DNA of 64,000 nucleotides from an uncultured Prochlorococcus sp. (GCA_902629395.1 CACOQT010000003.1:41102-105101), one strand, 5' to 3'. Positions 10,767 to 21,916 are shown, counted from the stretch's first letter. Made by a program: numbers and translations. The notes: generated by a model from the letters alone, not told the origin.

Positions 10767-11354
10767 TCAAAAAGCCTTTCTTGGTATTGGTCCTAACCAT
10801 TTCTCTAACTTTGGGCTGAAAACTTCTCTTATAACAGTTAACTCTTTTTGTTGACGAAAAAAGCGATAATGTCTACTCCAAAAAGGTCCATCTTCATTAA
10901 ATTCTTCTCTCAACCAGTTTGCATTAACTAAACCCAATCCATCTACTTCTCTAAAAAGCTCTGAGCGTCCCTGGGTCAGGCTTTTCCAGATTGGTTGATC
11001 TTTATTTTGCAAATGCTTTTCTGCCTCTTGATTATTCCACCAGCTTTCAGCCCATGCCAGGGTCAAGTTGGCACATGTTAGCCAAACTTGTCTTCGTATT
11101 AATGGTGGCTCTAGCTCATTGACTTCATCAGGCACTCCATTTTGGTACTTATTTTCCATTTCCATCGATATAACTCTTATTGCAACTTCATGTCCAGTTA
11201 AAAGCTTGAGATGTCTGGTTGGGCTGCCGTCACCTAGGAGCATTAATTGCCATGCCCCAGAGAGATTATGATTACCTTTACCTGAGAGAACACTCTCTTT
11301 CGATGCACTCCAAATCACTTCAGGGGAAGGTAATTGAGAATGATATGAATTCAC
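10767..11354 (-). CDS. chorismate lyase, DUF98/Ycf21 type
   Basis: 195 aa. The pattern GDGSPTRHLKLLTGHEVAIRVI at about residues 36-57, then PLIRRQVWLTC with AESWWN at about 85-110, FREVDGLGLVN and GPFWSRHYRFF matches the DUF98 (Ycf21) family, the cyanobacterial/plastid chorismate pyruvate-lyase. Family role: conversion of chorismate to 4-hydroxybenzoate, the head group of plastoquinone. The conserved Arg and Glu residues that would bind chorismate are present. The start is GTG at 11354, only 5 bases after the mnmG stop, so translation is probably coupled. Confidence 0.78.
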   Translation of the reverse strand: MNSYHSQLPSPEVIWSASKESVLSGKGNHNLSGAWQLMLLGDGSPTRHLKLLTGHEVAIRVISMEMENKYQNGVPDEVNELEPPLIRRQVWLTCANLTLAWAESWWNNQEAEKHLQNKDQPIWKSLTQGRSELFREVDGLGLVNANWLREEFNEDGPFWSRHYRFFRQQKELTVIREVFSPKLEKWLGPIPRKAF

Positions 11355-11359
11355 TTTTA

Positions 11360-13330
11360 TCAGCTTGTTATTTGAAGTGGATTCTTACGCTCATTTTTTT
11401 TCAATTGCTGTATTTTTAACCATACTAGAAGTGCTGTGAGATCTGCTTTGCTTACCCCAGGAAGTTGAGCAGCATGCCCAAGGCTTTTGGGCTTAGAGAT
11501 TGTTAATCTTTCGCGTGCTTCTTTGGAAAGAGTTTTAATGTCGTTGTAATTTAAGTTTCTTGGTAATAATTTTTTACTTTGTTGCTTTAATTGGTTGATT
11601 TGGGCTTTTTGCCTTTCCAAGTAACCACTATATTTAATATCTATTTCAACTCCTTCTTCAACATCTAAGGGGATTTCTTTAGGTGTTAAATTATAATTAA
11701 CTAGATCTTTGTAGTGAATATTTGTTCTTCTTAGGAAATTAGCCAGTGTTATTGAACCTTTTATAGATGTTCCAGTTGAAGAATATATTTTTTCTGCACA
11801 TTTATCAGTTTCTTTAATGCGTTCTTTTTCTAATCGGGACTTTTCCTGATCGATTAATTGTTGTTTTTTATTGAAAATTTTCCATCTTCTCTCATCAATT
11901 AAACCTAACTTATAGCCTATTGGAGTTAATCTTCTATCGGCATTATCACCCCTTAATATTAATCGATATTCACTCCTGCTAGTTAAAACTCTGTAGGGTT
12001 CCTTTAAATCTTTGGTAATCAGATCATCAATCATAGTTCCAATATAACTACTTTCTCTTGCAAAAATAAATCCTTCTTCATTGTTTATCAATCTTGCCGC
12101 ATTTAGACCTGCAACTAATCCTTGTGCAGCAGCCTCTTCATATCCTGTCGTTCCATTAAGTTGCCCTGCACTAAACAAGCCTTTGATTTTTTTTGTTTCT
12201 AGTGTTGCTTCTAATTGTGTGGCTGGTAAATAATCATATTCAACTGCATATGCGGGTCTGAGCATTATGCATTTTTCTAAGCCTGGGAGAGTTTTTAAAA
12301 GTTCTGATTGTAAGTTTTCGGGTAGACCAGTTGAAAAACCTTGTACATATATTTCTGGAGTATCTCTACCTTCTGGTTCCAAGAAAATCTGATGTGAATC
12401 TTTATCTGCAAATCTTACAATTTTATCTTCAATAGATGGGCAATATCTTGGACCTTTACTATCAATAAAACCTCCATAAATAGGTGTTAAATGAAGATTT
12501 TTTTTAATAAGTTTGTGAGTTTCTTTTGTGGTTCGAGTGATATGACAACTCATTTGTTCTCCACTTTTCCACGCAAGAGGATCAAAAGAAAAAAACTTAT
12601 CTGAAGCATCACTCACTTGCTCCTCCAGAGACTTAAGATCGAGACTTCTTCTATCGACTCGAGCAGGTGTTCCTGTTTTTAAACGATCAGTTATGAAGCC
12701 TAAATTTTGTAATTCTTCAGTTAATCCTTCAGAGGCTTGCTCCCCAGCTCGACCTGCACTCATAGATTTATTTCCAATCCATATTCGGCCTCCAAGAAAA
12801 GTTCCTGTTGTTAGTACAACGGCTTTTGCATAAAAAATGCTCCCAAAATAGGTTTTCACTCCCTTTATAAATCCAATTCTCTCTTCAGATTCAAGTGTAT
12901 TTTTTTTAATCTTATTCTGATAACGCTCTACCTCTAGTCCAGTAACCATTGCTTCTCTAATTTTTAAATTAGGTGCATTTCGAAGAATATTCAACATTTC
13001 ATGAGAGTAAACTCTTTTATCTGTTTGTGCTCTTAATGCCCTAACGGCAGGACCTCTGCTTGCGTTAAGGACTCTCTTTTGAAGAGCCGTTAAATCGGCT
13101 ACTTTTCCTATTATTCCTCCAAGGGCATCGACCTCATGCACTAATTGACTTTTGGCTGGGCCCCCTACTGCGGGATTACATGGTTGCCATGCAATTCGAT
13201 CTAAATTTAAGGTAAATAAGGCTGTATTCAATCCTAATCTCGCGGAAGTCAGTGCTGCTTCGCAGCCTGCATGACCACCTCCAACAACAATTACATCAAA
13301 ACTTTCATTTGAGGATTGTTTGATAATCAT
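11360..13330 (-). CDS. mnmG: tRNA uridine-5-carboxymethylaminomethyl modification enzyme MnmG (GidA)
   Basis: 656 aa, the usual length. With MnmE it installs the carboxymethylaminomethyl group at U34 of certain tRNAs, using FAD and methylene-tetrahydrofolate. The FAD-binding [19 protein letters not shown] is at residues 13-31, [21 protein letters not shown] at about 52-72, the [14 protein letters not shown] block near 290 and [21 protein letters not shown] near 385. The C-terminal helical domain with [19 protein letters not shown] is present. It sits between dnaB (33 bases upstream) and the chorismate lyase gene (5 bases downstream) on the same strand. Confidence 0.97.
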   Translation of the reverse strand: MIIKQSSNESFDVIVVGGGHAGCEAALTSARLGLNTALFTLNLDRIAWQPCNPAVGGPAKSQLVHEVDALGGIIGKVADLTALQKRVLNASRGPAVRALRAQTDKRVYSHEMLNILRNAPNLKIREAMVTGLEVERYQNKIKKNTLESEERIGFIKGVKTYFGSIFYAKAVVLTTGTFLGGRIWIGNKSMSAGRAGEQASEGLTEELQNLGFITDRLKTGTPARVDRRSLDLKSLEEQVSDASDKFFSFDPLAWKSGEQMSCHITRTTKETHKLIKKNLHLTPIYGGFIDSKGPRYCPSIEDKIVRFADKDSHQIFLEPEGRDTPEIYVQGFSTGLPENLQSELLKTLPGLEKCIMLRPAYAVEYDYLPATQLEATLETKKIKGLFSAGQLNGTTGYEEAAAQGLVAGLNAARLINNEEGFIFARESSYIGTMIDDLITKDLKEPYRVLTSRSEYRLILRGDNADRRLTPIGYKLGLIDERRWKIFNKKQQLIDQEKSRLEKERIKETDKCAEKIYSSTGTSIKGSITLANFLRRTNIHYKDLVNYNLTPKEIPLDVEEGVEIDIKYSGYLERQKAQINQLKQQSKKLLPRNLNYNDIKTLSKEARERLTISKPKSLGHAAQLPGVSKADLTALLVWLKIQQLKKNERKNPLQITS

Positions 13331-13363
13331 TAACTAATCATTAAGAACTTTAATTTTCGAGAA

Positions 13364-14782
13364 TTAAGCGGCAAGATTTCTAAATCTAGTGAATTGAGGT
13401 TCAAAAAGTAATTTAACTGTTCCAACAGGTCCATTTCGATGTTTTGTCACGATAACTTCAGTAATGCCTCTATCGGTAGTTTCTGCATTGTAGTACTCAT
13501 CTCTATATATCATTAGAACTAAGTCCGCATCCTGTTCTATTGAGCCAGATTCGCGCAAATCGCTAAGCATTGGTCTTTTATTGGTTCTTGATTCAACGCC
13601 TCTACTTAACTGAGATAAAGCTATGACTGGCACTTTAAGTTCTCTTGCCATACCTTTAAGCCCTCTGGTAATCCTTGAAATTTCTTGAACACGATTGTCT
13701 GGTGAGGTACCTTCCATTAGCTGTAGATAATCAATAACTATTAAACCCAATTCTTTACCTTGCTCAGCAATCAAGCGACGGCATAACGACCTCATTTCCA
13801 GAACACTTGAATTTGGTTTGTCGTCAATAAAGATTGGTAATTGACCAAGTGTATTAATACCTTGACCTAGCAAAGGCCATTCATCTTGCTGCAAACGTCC
13901 TGTTCTTAATCTGCTACTTTCAATACCTACTTCACTTGATAATAGTCTGTAAGTAAGTTGCTCTTTACTCATTTCAAGACTGAATACACAAACAGGAAGG
14001 TCATGAAGTTGAGCTACGTTTTTTGCCAAGTTTAGGACAATTGAAGTTTTTCCCATTGCGGGTCTGCCTGCAACAATAATTAAATCGCTCCTTTGAAGTC
14101 CTTGCGTCATTGCGTCCAGATCGTAAAAATTAACTGGTATGCCCGCTACTGAAGTACCAAGAGATCTACTCTCTATTTCGTTAAAAGTACTTGTCAGAAT
14201 TTCTGCTGTTGGTGTTAAACCCTTGGAGGGCTGCTCTTGGCTAATAGCAAAGATTTTTTGTTCAGCTTGATCAATTGCTTCTTCCATTGGAAGACTTTGA
14301 TCAAAACCTAATTTGATTACATCATTTCCAGACTTAATTAGTTGTCTTCGAAGAAATTTATCGCTGATTAATTTAGCAACTTGCTCTATCGAGGCTGTAG
14401 ATGTAACTCTTTCGACTAGTTCAACCAATCGATTATTGCCTCCAACTTTTTCTAAAGAATTTGTATCGGCTAGCCAAGCACTCATCGCTGTTAAATCAGT
14501 AGGTTTCCCTTGGCTATGAAGCATCAATGCAGTTCTATATATTTCTCTATGGGCAGATATGTAAAACGCTTCAGCTTGAAGCAAATCAGCTATTCGTCCT
14601 ATTGCATCAGGATCTAATAAAATTCCCCCAAGAACAGATTCCTCTGCCTCCAAATTCTGTGGTGGTATTTGGTCAGGTTGAGCTTCAAACCTTGGCTTTT
14701 CAATTTTGGAATTATTAAAAGCTCCAAAATCTCTAGTTTGATTTGAGAAATCCCCGTTATTAGAAGAGGGGGTGGTTACCAT
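13364..14782 (-). CDS. dnaB: replicative DNA helicase DnaB
   Basis: 472 aa hexameric helicase that unwinds DNA ahead of the replication fork. The N-terminal domain begins at IPPQNLEAEESVLGGILLD (about 40-58). The RecA-type core has Walker A AGRPAMGKTSIVLNLA at about residue 238, Walker B LIVIDYLQLM with GLKGMARELKVPVIALSQL, and the arginine-finger region PMLSDLRESGSIEQDAD near 405-420. No intein interrupts the P-loop, although many cyanobacterial dnaB genes carry one there. It lies between rplI and mnmG on the same strand; rplI-dnaB is a widely conserved pair. Confidence 0.97.
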   Translation of the reverse strand: MVTTPSSNNGDFSNQTRDFGAFNNSKIEKPRFEAQPDQIPPQNLEAEESVLGGILLDPDAIGRIADLLQAEAFYISAHREIYRTALMLHSQGKPTDLTAMSAWLADTNSLEKVGGNNRLVELVERVTSTASIEQVAKLISDKFLRRQLIKSGNDVIKLGFDQSLPMEEAIDQAEQKIFAISQEQPSKGLTPTAEILTSTFNEIESRSLGTSVAGIPVNFYDLDAMTQGLQRSDLIIVAGRPAMGKTSIVLNLAKNVAQLHDLPVCVFSLEMSKEQLTYRLLSSEVGIESSRLRTGRLQQDEWPLLGQGINTLGQLPIFIDDKPNSSVLEMRSLCRRLIAEQGKELGLIVIDYLQLMEGTSPDNRVQEISRITRGLKGMARELKVPVIALSQLSRGVESRTNKRPMLSDLRESGSIEQDADLVLMIYRDEYYNAETTDRGITEVIVTKHRNGPVGTVKLLFEPQFTRFRNLAA

Positions 14783-14839
14783 TTATAACTAATTGGACAA
14801 GGACACCTACTTTGGCTTGTGCAGCCAAAGATGCAACTA

Positions 14840-15298
14840 TTAGTAACTTGTAACTTCAAGGTTTATCTCAGCATTAACTTCGTTATGAAGTTTAATTTGG
14901 ACCTTATATTTGCCTACACCATGTATTTCAGGGACAGATATGTCTCTACGGTCTATGTCTTTTTTAGTAGCTTCTTTTACAGCTTCTGCTACATCTCCAT
15001 TTGTCACTGTTCCAAATAAAACCCCATCCTCTCCTACTTGTTTTTTGACAGTAAATCTTCCAATTGTTGTAAGAGCTGTTTGGAAATCGATAGCCTCTTG
15101 TTTTTTAGCAGCTTCTCTTTCTGCTTGTTTGGCTCTTCTATGTTCTACCTGTTTTAGAACAGTGGGAGTTACTGGTAAAGCTTTTTTGTTGGGCAGTAAA
15201 AAGTTTCTTGCGAAACCAGGAGCAACCTCAACAAGGTCACCATTATTACCAAGACTCTTTATGTCTTCATTCAAAACGACTTGAACTCTCTTGGCCAT
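14840..15298 (-). CDS. rplI: 50S ribosomal protein L9
   Basis: 152 aa. The N-terminal RNA-binding domain with [20 protein letters not shown] and the L9 signature [20 protein letters not shown] (residues 21-40) leads into the long charged connecting helix (about 45-75) and the C-terminal domain with [16 protein letters not shown]. It binds 23S rRNA domain V and helps reading-frame maintenance. It is followed downstream by dnaB (57-base gap). Confidence 0.97.
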   Translation of the reverse strand: MAKRVQVVLNEDIKSLGNNGDLVEVAPGFARNFLLPNKKALPVTPTVLKQVEHRRAKQAEREAAKKQEAIDFQTALTTIGRFTVKKQVGEDGVLFGTVTNGDVAEAVKEATKKDIDRRDISVPEIHGVGKYKVQIKLHNEVNAEINLEVTSY

Positions 15299-15339
15299 GG
15301 ATCTTAATGGATTAATGCTATTTATTTTTAATAGTAATA

Positions 15340-16269
15340 TTACGACGCGACGGGGAGTCTAATTTTTTTTGCTAACCCAATTGCTTTCAAAAATCGTATG
15401 TGCTGCCAAGTTAGATCTATTTGCTTTCTCTGAAGACCATGCTTTGCTGAATTCGGGAAAGCATGGTGGTTATTGTGCCAACCTTCACCAAATGTAAGTG
15501 CTGCCACCCATTTATTATTTTTTGAATTATCTCCGCTCTCATATGCAGTAGTGCCCCAACAATGAGTTGCTGAATTAACGAGCCAAGTTATGTGATACAC
15601 AAAAACTAGTCTTAGAGGAATTCCCCATAAGACCATTGCCCATCCTCCAACACCAGCTGATTGGCCAATTAGATAAAGCGATGCACCCAAGGGTATTTGT
15701 AAAAGTAGAAAATTCTTGTTTAAGAAACGGTAGTAGGGATCTTTTATTAAATCTCCGGAAAGCCTTGGAACCGCTTTCATGGCAGGTACATCTTCAAACA
15801 TCCATCCCATATGACTCCACCAAAATCCTTTGTTACTGTCATGGTGATCAGCTTCAGTATCGGAAAAAGTATGATGATGCCTATGCAAACCAACCCAATC
15901 AATTGGACCATGTTGGCAACTTAATGCTCCACAAGTCGCAAAAAATCTTTCAAGCCATTTAGGAACTTGAAAAGAACGATGAGATAGAAGTCTGTGATAA
16001 CCAATCGTTACTCCCAAGCATGCAGTTACCCAATACAAGAAAATAAATCCAGAAAAAGCAAGCCAACTCCAAAATTTCGCTTGTAAGGTGAATATTGTCA
16101 AAACGTGTATTGTCAGCATAAATATCACTGTTCCCCATCTTTTTCTGGCCCTTTGGTTTTGAATTCGTCTTGGCACATGCCCTTGGAGCTTCTTTGAAGC
16201 CGCCATGGCTTTATTGGCAGCAATTGGTTTTTTTAATGGAGCCGAAGCCTCGATTAAACTTGAAACCAT
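15340..16269 (-). CDS. desC: acyl-lipid delta-9 fatty acid desaturase (DesC type)
   Basis: 309 aa integral membrane di-iron enzyme. All three histidine boxes are present: HRLLSH near residue 93, HRHHH near 130, and [17 protein letters not shown] near 265. Four membrane segments are visible at about 48-90 and 185-225. Family role: introduces the first double bond at C9 of lipid-bound acyl chains with ferredoxin as donor, in thylakoid and plasma membranes, important for low-temperature fluidity. A basic N-terminal extension (about 45 residues, Ala/Lys-rich) precedes the first span. C9 specificity is inferred from the box pattern (H-x4-H, HRHHH, HNNHH). Confidence 0.88.
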   Translation of the reverse strand: MVSSLIEASAPLKKPIAANKAMAASKKLQGHVPRRIQNQRARKRWGTVIFMLTIHVLTIFTLQAKFWSWLAFSGFIFLYWVTACLGVTIGYHRLLSHRSFQVPKWLERFFATCGALSCQHGPIDWVGLHRHHHTFSDTEADHHDSNKGFWWSHMGWMFEDVPAMKAVPRLSGDLIKDPYYRFLNKNFLLLQIPLGASLYLIGQSAGVGGWAMVLWGIPLRLVFVYHITWLVNSATHCWGTTAYESGDNSKNNKWVAALTFGEGWHNNHHAFPNSAKHGLQRKQIDLTWQHIRFLKAIGLAKKIRLPVAS

Positions 16270-16348
16270 TAGTGATCTGTCTGATTGAAGTATATAATAT
16301 ACGATAAGGATCCTAATCAGGTCTATTTACCAATCTTGAATGTGATTT

Positions 16349-17083
16349 GTGACCTCTAGTTTTCGAGACCAACTGGCTGCAGGTAGAAGGGCTATGGCTC
16401 ATCTAGTGCACGTATGGCATGAGCGCAATGGCTGGTCTCATAAGGTTCTTCCTGCTTTGGCTGAATGTTTGGACCTTGGCAGAGTACACAGTTCTCAAAT
16501 CTCAAATTTACGAAATGGAAAACTTGTATCTCCAAGTCCCGAGGTATTTTTTGCATTGGGAAAAGTAAATCAAGCACTTTCAAATGGTCTAGAAAATATA
16601 GAAAGTCAAATATTGACCGTTCATCCTGAGTTGCTCAAATCACTACGCGAATCGGCCATAGCAGTGGAGGGAAATGACAATAATCCACTTTCTGCAGGTG
16701 ACTTTTTTGAGATCTTTGTGGGTTTAACTTCTCTTCCATCCTCCTTTGATTGGTTCATTGAGGAAGCTGAGTCACCTTTACTTAGTGCTGCTTTAGCTGA
16801 TTATTTGTGTAAAGGTAGGTCATGGAGAATATGTCGAGAGCAGGTGATGTCGGCGTATCCAGTAACCAAAAAACAACGAAGAGATAGATTTGAAGCAGTC
16901 ATGGCAGGTCTAAAAGATTACACAGCAGAGGAGCTTGATGGGGAATTGCTAGATTTGTACGAGACAAATAAGCTGTTGAATACGAACAATTTGCAGGGTG
17001 CAGATGACTTTTTGGAAAATCTTCGACAAAGAGGTTTATTACTTAAAGATCAAGAAAAATTAGAAATCATTTTTTCGGATTAA
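16349..17083 (+). CDS. conserved cyanobacterial hypothetical protein with HTH-like N terminus
   Basis: 244 aa, starting with GTG at 16349. The region WSHKVLPALAECLDLGRVHSSQISNLRNGK (about residues 29-58) has the helix-turn-helix look of XRE-type domains, with H-S-S-Q-I-S-N-L-R-N-G-K fitting the recognition helix and following turn. The rest is soluble, helical and acidic, with no known domain and no cysteine-rich motif. It is followed after 30 bases by the PLP-enzyme gene in the same direction. A DNA-binding role is possible but unproven. Confidence 0.65.
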   Translation: MTSSFRDQLAAGRRAMAHLVHVWHERNGWSHKVLPALAECLDLGRVHSSQISNLRNGKLVSPSPEVFFALGKVNQALSNGLENIESQILTVHPELLKSLRESAIAVEGNDNNPLSAGDFFEIFVGLTSLPSSFDWFIEEAESPLLSAALADYLCKGRSWRICREQVMSAYPVTKKQRRDRFEAVMAGLKDYTAEELDGELLDLYETNKLLNTNNLQGADDFLENLRQRGLLLKDQEKLEIIFSD

Positions 17084-17113
17084 TTACATAGGAACTATAA
17101 TTGAGAAGGCAAT

Positions 17114-18379
17114 ATGTCTAAAAAATTAGCTAAAAATTTTGTTAAAAAGATCGAAGATAAATTATATTTATCTATAAAAAATATAACTGATAGTGTATCG
17201 TTCAAATTAGAAAAAGTATTAACAGCTTTTTCTAATTCCCATTTAAATGTTCAACATTTTTCCTCTTTAACAGGTTACGGACATGGAGATTTAGGACGTG
17301 AAATACTTGATAAAATTTTCGCAGATATTTTAGAAGCTGAAAAAGCGGCAGTAAGGCTTCAGTTCGTAAGCGGAACTCATGCTATTACAGCATCTTTGTT
17401 TGGGGTCTTAAGACCAGGAGATAACTTATTATCAGTCACAGGAAGGCCTTATGAATCACTTGAAGAAGTTATTGGATTGAGGGGGGCTGGTCAAGGATCT
17501 TTGATAGATTTTGGTATTAACTATGAGGAAATACCTCTAAATATTGATGGAAATATAGATTTTTTAGCTATAGAAAAAGCTTTAATGATTCCTAGAAAAG
17601 TAATTTTTATACAACGTAGTTGTGGTTATACATGGCGACCAGCTTTGAGCATGAAAATGATAAAACAGATTTGTTATTTATGTCATAAAATCCAGCCTAA
17701 TTGTATTTGTTTCGTTGACAATTGCTATGGCGAATTCGTTGAAAATGAGGAACCTACTAAAGTAGGTGCTGATTTGATTGCAGGTTCTTTAATAAAAAAT
17801 CTAGGTGGAACAATTGTTCCAACTGGTGGATACATCGCAGGGAAAGCGGATTTAGTTGATAAAGCATGTTGTCGATTGACTGCTCCGGGTATCGGTTCTG
17901 AGGGTGGTGTTACTTTTGATTTAAATAGAATTATTTTGCAAGGACTGTTTTTAGCACCTCAAATGGTCGCAGAGGCTTTAATTGGTGCAGAGATCATAGC
18001 TTCAACATTTAATGAGCTTGGCTTCAAAGTTTTGCCAGTTCCAGGTTCATCAAGAAATGATTTGATTCAAATAGTTAGAGTAGGAGACCCAAAAATCCTG
18101 AGCATTATTTGTAAGTCTTTTCAGGAAAAATCGCCTGTTGGATCTTTTCTTGACCCCATCCCCGCTCCAATGCCCGGGTATGAAAATAACTTAGTCATGG
18201 CTGGAGGGACTTTTGTAGACGGTAGCACTAGTGAGTTTTCTGCCGATGCACCAATGAAACCTCCGTACGACCTTTTTATTCAAGGAGGATCCCATCGATC
18301 TCATATTAAAATTGCTTTGATTCATGCATTATCCAAATTATTTCAGGCAGGATTGATAAAACTGCCTCAGAATGGTTAA
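17114..18379 (+). CDS. PLP-dependent enzyme of the methionine gamma-lyase-like / 'aluminum resistance' family
   Basis: 421 aa. LTGYGHGDLGREILDKIFA (about 53-72), RLQFVSGTHAITASLFGVLR and RPYESLEEVIGLRG match the fold-type I family often annotated as aluminum resistance protein or methionine gamma-lyase-like (Met_gamma_lyase family). The expected Schiff-base lysine is in IAGSLIKNLGG, at about residue 228, followed by PTGGYIAG. Substrate is unknown; a C-S lyase acting on Met/Cys-type amino acids is the family expectation. It sits between the HTH-like hypothetical and gcvH (20-base gap) and may share transcription with the glycine cleavage genes. Confidence 0.85.
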   Translation: MSKKLAKNFVKKIEDKLYLSIKNITDSVSFKLEKVLTAFSNSHLNVQHFSSLTGYGHGDLGREILDKIFADILEAEKAAVRLQFVSGTHAITASLFGVLRPGDNLLSVTGRPYESLEEVIGLRGAGQGSLIDFGINYEEIPLNIDGNIDFLAIEKALMIPRKVIFIQRSCGYTWRPALSMKMIKQICYLCHKIQPNCICFVDNCYGEFVENEEPTKVGADLIAGSLIKNLGGTIVPTGGYIAGKADLVDKACCRLTAPGIGSEGGVTFDLNRIILQGLFLAPQMVAEALIGAEIIASTFNELGFKVLPVPGSSRNDLIQIVRVGDPKILSIICKSFQEKSPVGSFLDPIPAPMPGYENNLVMAGGTFVDGSTSEFSADAPMKPPYDLFIQGGSHRSHIKIALIHALSKLFQAGLIKLPQNG

Positions 18380-18399
18380 GCGTTTTTAGTTTTGACGCA

Positions 18400-18786
18400 A
18401 TGCCTTTTTCCTTCCCAAGTCATTTTCGTTTTGCTGATAGTCATGAATATGCTTATTTTGAGGATGATTTAGTTCGAATTGGTATCAGTGAATTTGCTGT
18501 AGATCAGCTGGGAGACATCGTTTTTGTTGATCTCCCAGCTGAGGGAACTGCAATCGTCAAAGGGGAGAGCTTCGGCTCAGTAGAGTCAGTTAAGGCTGTA
18601 GAGGATATGTATGCACCAATAAGCGGAGAAATTTTACATTTAAATAATTCTGTTTTGGCAAGCCCGGAGGAACTTCAAAATGATCCTCATGGTGAAGGAT
18701 GGTTATTAATAATCCGTCCTGAGAACCCTGATCAATTTCAAGAGCTTATGGACTCACAAACTTATTCAAAGAAAATCGCTGCGTAG
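18400..18786 (+). CDS. gcvH: glycine cleavage system H protein
   Basis: 128 aa lipoyl carrier of the glycine cleavage complex, shuttling the aminomethyl group from P protein to T protein. The lipoylation site is Lys65 in FGSVESVKAVEDMYAPISGE. The N-terminal FADSHEYA and IGISEFAVDQLGDIVFVDLP blocks and the C-terminal NDPHGEGWLLII are all canonical. It is followed by gcvP after about 100 bases in the same direction. gcvT is not in the window. In cyanobacteria the complex serves photorespiratory glycine and one-carbon supply. Confidence 0.97.
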   Translation: MPFSFPSHFRFADSHEYAYFEDDLVRIGISEFAVDQLGDIVFVDLPAEGTAIVKGESFGSVESVKAVEDMYAPISGEILHLNNSVLASPEELQNDPHGEGWLLIIRPENPDQFQELMDSQTYSKKIAA

Positions 18787-18886
18787 AATTTCAATTTATG
18801 ATTTTTCTTACAACAAATTAGGGAAATTTTCTCTAAAGTGGCGTTCACTCTAATAGTTTTATTTGCTTGTGCTTGAAAACAAGCTC

Positions 18887-21793
18887 ATGTCAAAAGCAGA
18901 ATTAAAAGACTTTACTTTTAAGTCTCGCCATATAGGTCCCACTCAATCAGACGAAGCTTTAATGCTTCAACAGCTTGGCTATGGAAATATTGAAGAATTT
19001 ATATCTTCTGTAATTCCCAATGAAATCTTTGATTCAGAAAACTATAATTTTTCCGTTCCAAATGGATGCGACCAAAATGACGCGTTAAGAGAAATAAAAA
19101 AAATTGCTAAGAAAAATGTAGAAAACCGCTCTCTGATTGGGCTAGGTTATCACTCTACGATCATACCCCCTGTTGTACAAAGAAATGTCCTAGAGAACCC
19201 CAACTGGTATACAGCATATACACCTTACCAAGCAGAAATATCACAAGGCAGATTGGAAGCCTTATTCAACTTTCAAACTTTGATAAGTGAACTTACAGGT
19301 TTGCCCATATCAAATGCGTCTTTACTTGATGAAGCAACAGCCGTCGCTGAGGCGATGAGTTTAAGCTTGGCTGTAAGAAAAAATAAAAATGCTAATAAAT
19401 ACTTAATAGATAAAGAAACTTTACCTCAAACATTTGATGTACTAAAAACCAGATGCGAACCCTTAGGCATTGTACTTGAGATTTTTGACAACAAGAATTT
19501 TGAAATTGACAACAATGTCTTTGGAGTACTAATTCAATTACCTGGTAAAAATGGACGTATTTGGGATCCGACTAGCATAATTAATCAGGTACATAAATGT
19601 GATGCAATAGTTACTATAGCGATCGATCCTTTTGCTCAAGTTTTGATCAAACCTATGGGAGAAATAGGAGCTGATATTGTTGTAGGTAGTGCTCAAAGAT
19701 TTGGTGTTCCAATTGCTTGTGGCGGACCACATGCAGCGTTTTTTGCAACCAAAGAAATTTATAAAAGACAAATACCAGGAAGGATAGTCGGACAATCCGT
19801 TGATGTAGAGGGGAATAAAGCTTTGAGGCTTGCTCTGCAAACGAGAGAGCAACACATTAGAAGAGACAAAGCAACAAGTAACATTTGCACTGCACAAGTT
19901 TTACTTGCTATTCTTGCTTCCTTTTATGCAATACACCATGGTCCAAACGGTCTTGAAGCCATAGCTAAAAAGATCGTTAAATTCAGAATACAATTCGAGT
20001 CTATTTTAAGACATTTAAATTACATCATAGAGGATTATTCCAGGTTTGATAGTGTTGATGTTTATTGCCCAGAAGCATCAAAAATTATACGTCTAGCTTC
20101 TGAAAATGGATTTAATCTAAGAGTTTTACCTATAGGATCAGACATTGAAAATGCAAACGGTTTTGGTGTTACTTTTGATGAATTAACTTGTGATGAAGAA
20201 ATTAATAAATTGCATCAACTGCTCGCAGAGGTTAAAGGGGCGAGTGTCAACGTTCATTCTTTATTGATGAACACTAATCAACATCTTTTAGATATACCCC
20301 TTCGTGAAAAACCTTGGCTTCAACAGTCTGTATTTAACCAATATCAAATTGAAACAGATTTAATGAGATATATTCATTTTTTAGTATCTAAAGATTTTTC
20401 TCTAGTCCAAGGGATGATCCCTCTGGGAAGTTGCACAATGAAATTGAATGCAGCGGCAGAACTGTTGCCGATAGAATGGAATGAATTTTCCTCTATTCAT
20501 CCTTTTGCTCCTCAGGCTCAATTAGCTGGATTTGAGCAAATCATTAGCGATCTTGAAAGTTGGCTGTCTGCTTTAACCGGATTTCAAGGGGTTTCTCTTC
20601 AACCCAATGCAGGGTCTCAAGGAGAGTTTGCTGGCTTACTTGTAATACGTTCATGGCATAAGTCTCTTGGGGAAGGTCATCGAAATATTTGTTTGATTCC
20701 AACTAGTGCTCATGGCACCAACCCAGCAAGTGCTGTCATGTCTGGTTTTAAAGTTGTTCCTGTAAATTGTGATGAGTACGGCAATGTTGATTTGGAGGAC
20801 TTGAGAAATAAATCAAAGATACATTCAAAAAATTTAGCTGCATTGATGGTTACTTATCCCTCTACGCATGGGGTTTTTGAGCCAAATATTCGTGAAATGT
20901 GCCAAGTTATTCATCAAGAAGGTGGTCAGGTCTATTTAGATGGTGCTAATTTGAATGCTCAAGTAGGTATTTGCAGGCCAGGATCTTATGGAATAGATGT
21001 TTGCCATTTAAATCTTCATAAAACGTTCTCGATCCCTCACGGAGGAGGAGGTCCGGGTGTAGGTCCTATTGCTGTCGCAGCACATTTACTCCCTTATCTT
21101 CCAGGACATTCAATTGTTAATTGTGGAGGCGAAAAAGCTATTTCGGCAATTTCTGCAGCTCCATTTGGAAGTGCTGGAATATTGCCTATAAGTTGGATGT
21201 ACATTCGCATGATGGGTGGTGATGGGTTAAGAAAAGCAAGTTCAATCGCAATTCTCTCTGCTAATTATTTAGCTAAAAAACTTGATCCTTATTACCCAGT
21301 TTTATTTAAAGATCCCAATGGCCTAGTAGCTCATGAATGCATTTTAGATTTACGACCACTTAAAAGTCAGTTAGGGATAGAGGTAGAGGATGTTGCAAAA
21401 AGGTTAATGGATTATGGATTTCATGCCCCAACAATCAGCTGGCCTGTTGCTGGAACTTTGATGGTTGAGCCTACAGAAAGCGAAAGCTTATCTGAATTGG
21501 ATCGTTTTTGTGAGGCCATGATTGGAATAAGAGAGGAAATTGAAGAAATAAAATTTGGAAAGATTGATCCCATTAATAATCCTTTAAAACAGTCCCCACA
21601 CACTTTAAAAACAGTTACCTCGGATGATTGGGATAGGCCGTATTCTCGTAAAAAAGCTGCTTATCCATTACCTAACCAAGAACAATACAAATTTTGGCCG
21701 TCAGTTTCACGTATCAATAACGCTCATGGAGACAGAAATTTGATATGTAGTTGCCCTTCAGTCCAAGACCTTGTTGACGTAAATTCAATTTAA
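18887..21793 (+). CDS. gcvP: glycine dehydrogenase (decarboxylating), P protein
   Basis: 968 aa from ATG at 18887 ([19 protein letters not shown]); TTG at 18863 is in frame but less likely. This is the fused, single-chain P protein: the N-terminal half ([19 protein letters not shown] and [20 protein letters not shown]) and the catalytic C-terminal half with [18 protein letters not shown]. The PLP lysine is in [16 protein letters not shown] at about residue 712. It decarboxylates glycine and passes the aminomethyl group to GcvH, encoded immediately upstream. Confidence 0.97.
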   Translation: MSKAELKDFTFKSRHIGPTQSDEALMLQQLGYGNIEEFISSVIPNEIFDSENYNFSVPNGCDQNDALREIKKIAKKNVENRSLIGLGYHSTIIPPVVQRNVLENPNWYTAYTPYQAEISQGRLEALFNFQTLISELTGLPISNASLLDEATAVAEAMSLSLAVRKNKNANKYLIDKETLPQTFDVLKTRCEPLGIVLEIFDNKNFEIDNNVFGVLIQLPGKNGRIWDPTSIINQVHKCDAIVTIAIDPFAQVLIKPMGEIGADIVVGSAQRFGVPIACGGPHAAFFATKEIYKRQIPGRIVGQSVDVEGNKALRLALQTREQHIRRDKATSNICTAQVLLAILASFYAIHHGPNGLEAIAKKIVKFRIQFESILRHLNYIIEDYSRFDSVDVYCPEASKIIRLASENGFNLRVLPIGSDIENANGFGVTFDELTCDEEINKLHQLLAEVKGASVNVHSLLMNTNQHLLDIPLREKPWLQQSVFNQYQIETDLMRYIHFLVSKDFSLVQGMIPLGSCTMKLNAAAELLPIEWNEFSSIHPFAPQAQLAGFEQIISDLESWLSALTGFQGVSLQPNAGSQGEFAGLLVIRSWHKSLGEGHRNICLIPTSAHGTNPASAVMSGFKVVPVNCDEYGNVDLEDLRNKSKIHSKNLAALMVTYPSTHGVFEPNIREMCQVIHQEGGQVYLDGANLNAQVGICRPGSYGIDVCHLNLHKTFSIPHGGGGPGVGPIAVAAHLLPYLPGHSIVNCGGEKAISAISAAPFGSAGILPISWMYIRMMGGDGLRKASSIAILSANYLAKKLDPYYPVLFKDPNGLVAHECILDLRPLKSQLGIEVEDVAKRLMDYGFHAPTISWPVAGTLMVEPTESESLSELDRFCEAMIGIREEIEEIKFGKIDPINNPLKQSPHTLKTVTSDDWDRPYSRKKAAYPLPNQEQYKFWPSVSRINNAHGDRNLICSCPSVQDLVDVNSI

Positions 21794-21800
21794 GACTGGT

Positions 21801-21814
21801 TAAAAGATCTTTTA
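21801..21814. repeat. 14-base perfect palindrome just after gcvP
   Basis: TAAAAGATCTTTTA reads the same on both strands and starts 8 bases after the gcvP stop. It has no T-run downstream, so it is not a standard terminator. It could be a protein site or an mRNA 3'-end structure. Confidence 0.4.
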
Positions 21815-21834
21815 TTCGTTAAATTTCAAGCGAA

Positions 21835-21850
21835 AACCAAAATATTGGTT
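21835..21850 (+). terminator. possible weak hairpin 3' of gcvP
   Basis: AACCAA (21835-21840) and TTGGTT (21845-21850) pair perfectly around an AATA loop, about 40 bases after the gcvP stop. The stem is short and the following ATTCTTGGGCTGTTTT is only moderately T-rich, so intrinsic termination would be weak. Confidence 0.3.
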
Positions 21851-21916
21851 ATTCTTGGGCTGTTTTGCAAATTTTCTATTATTTTTTGCGGCAGCTTTTA
21901 ATTATATGGGGACCAA

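Noticed and set aside
13364..14782. Intein in dnaB (and dnaX)
   Set aside because: P-loop and downstream motifs are contiguous with normal spacing and protein lengths are standard.
18787..18886. Possible glycine riboswitch between gcvH and gcvP
   Set aside because: The 100-base gap has no recognisable conserved glycine-aptamer core and lies inside the gene pair, not ahead of it.
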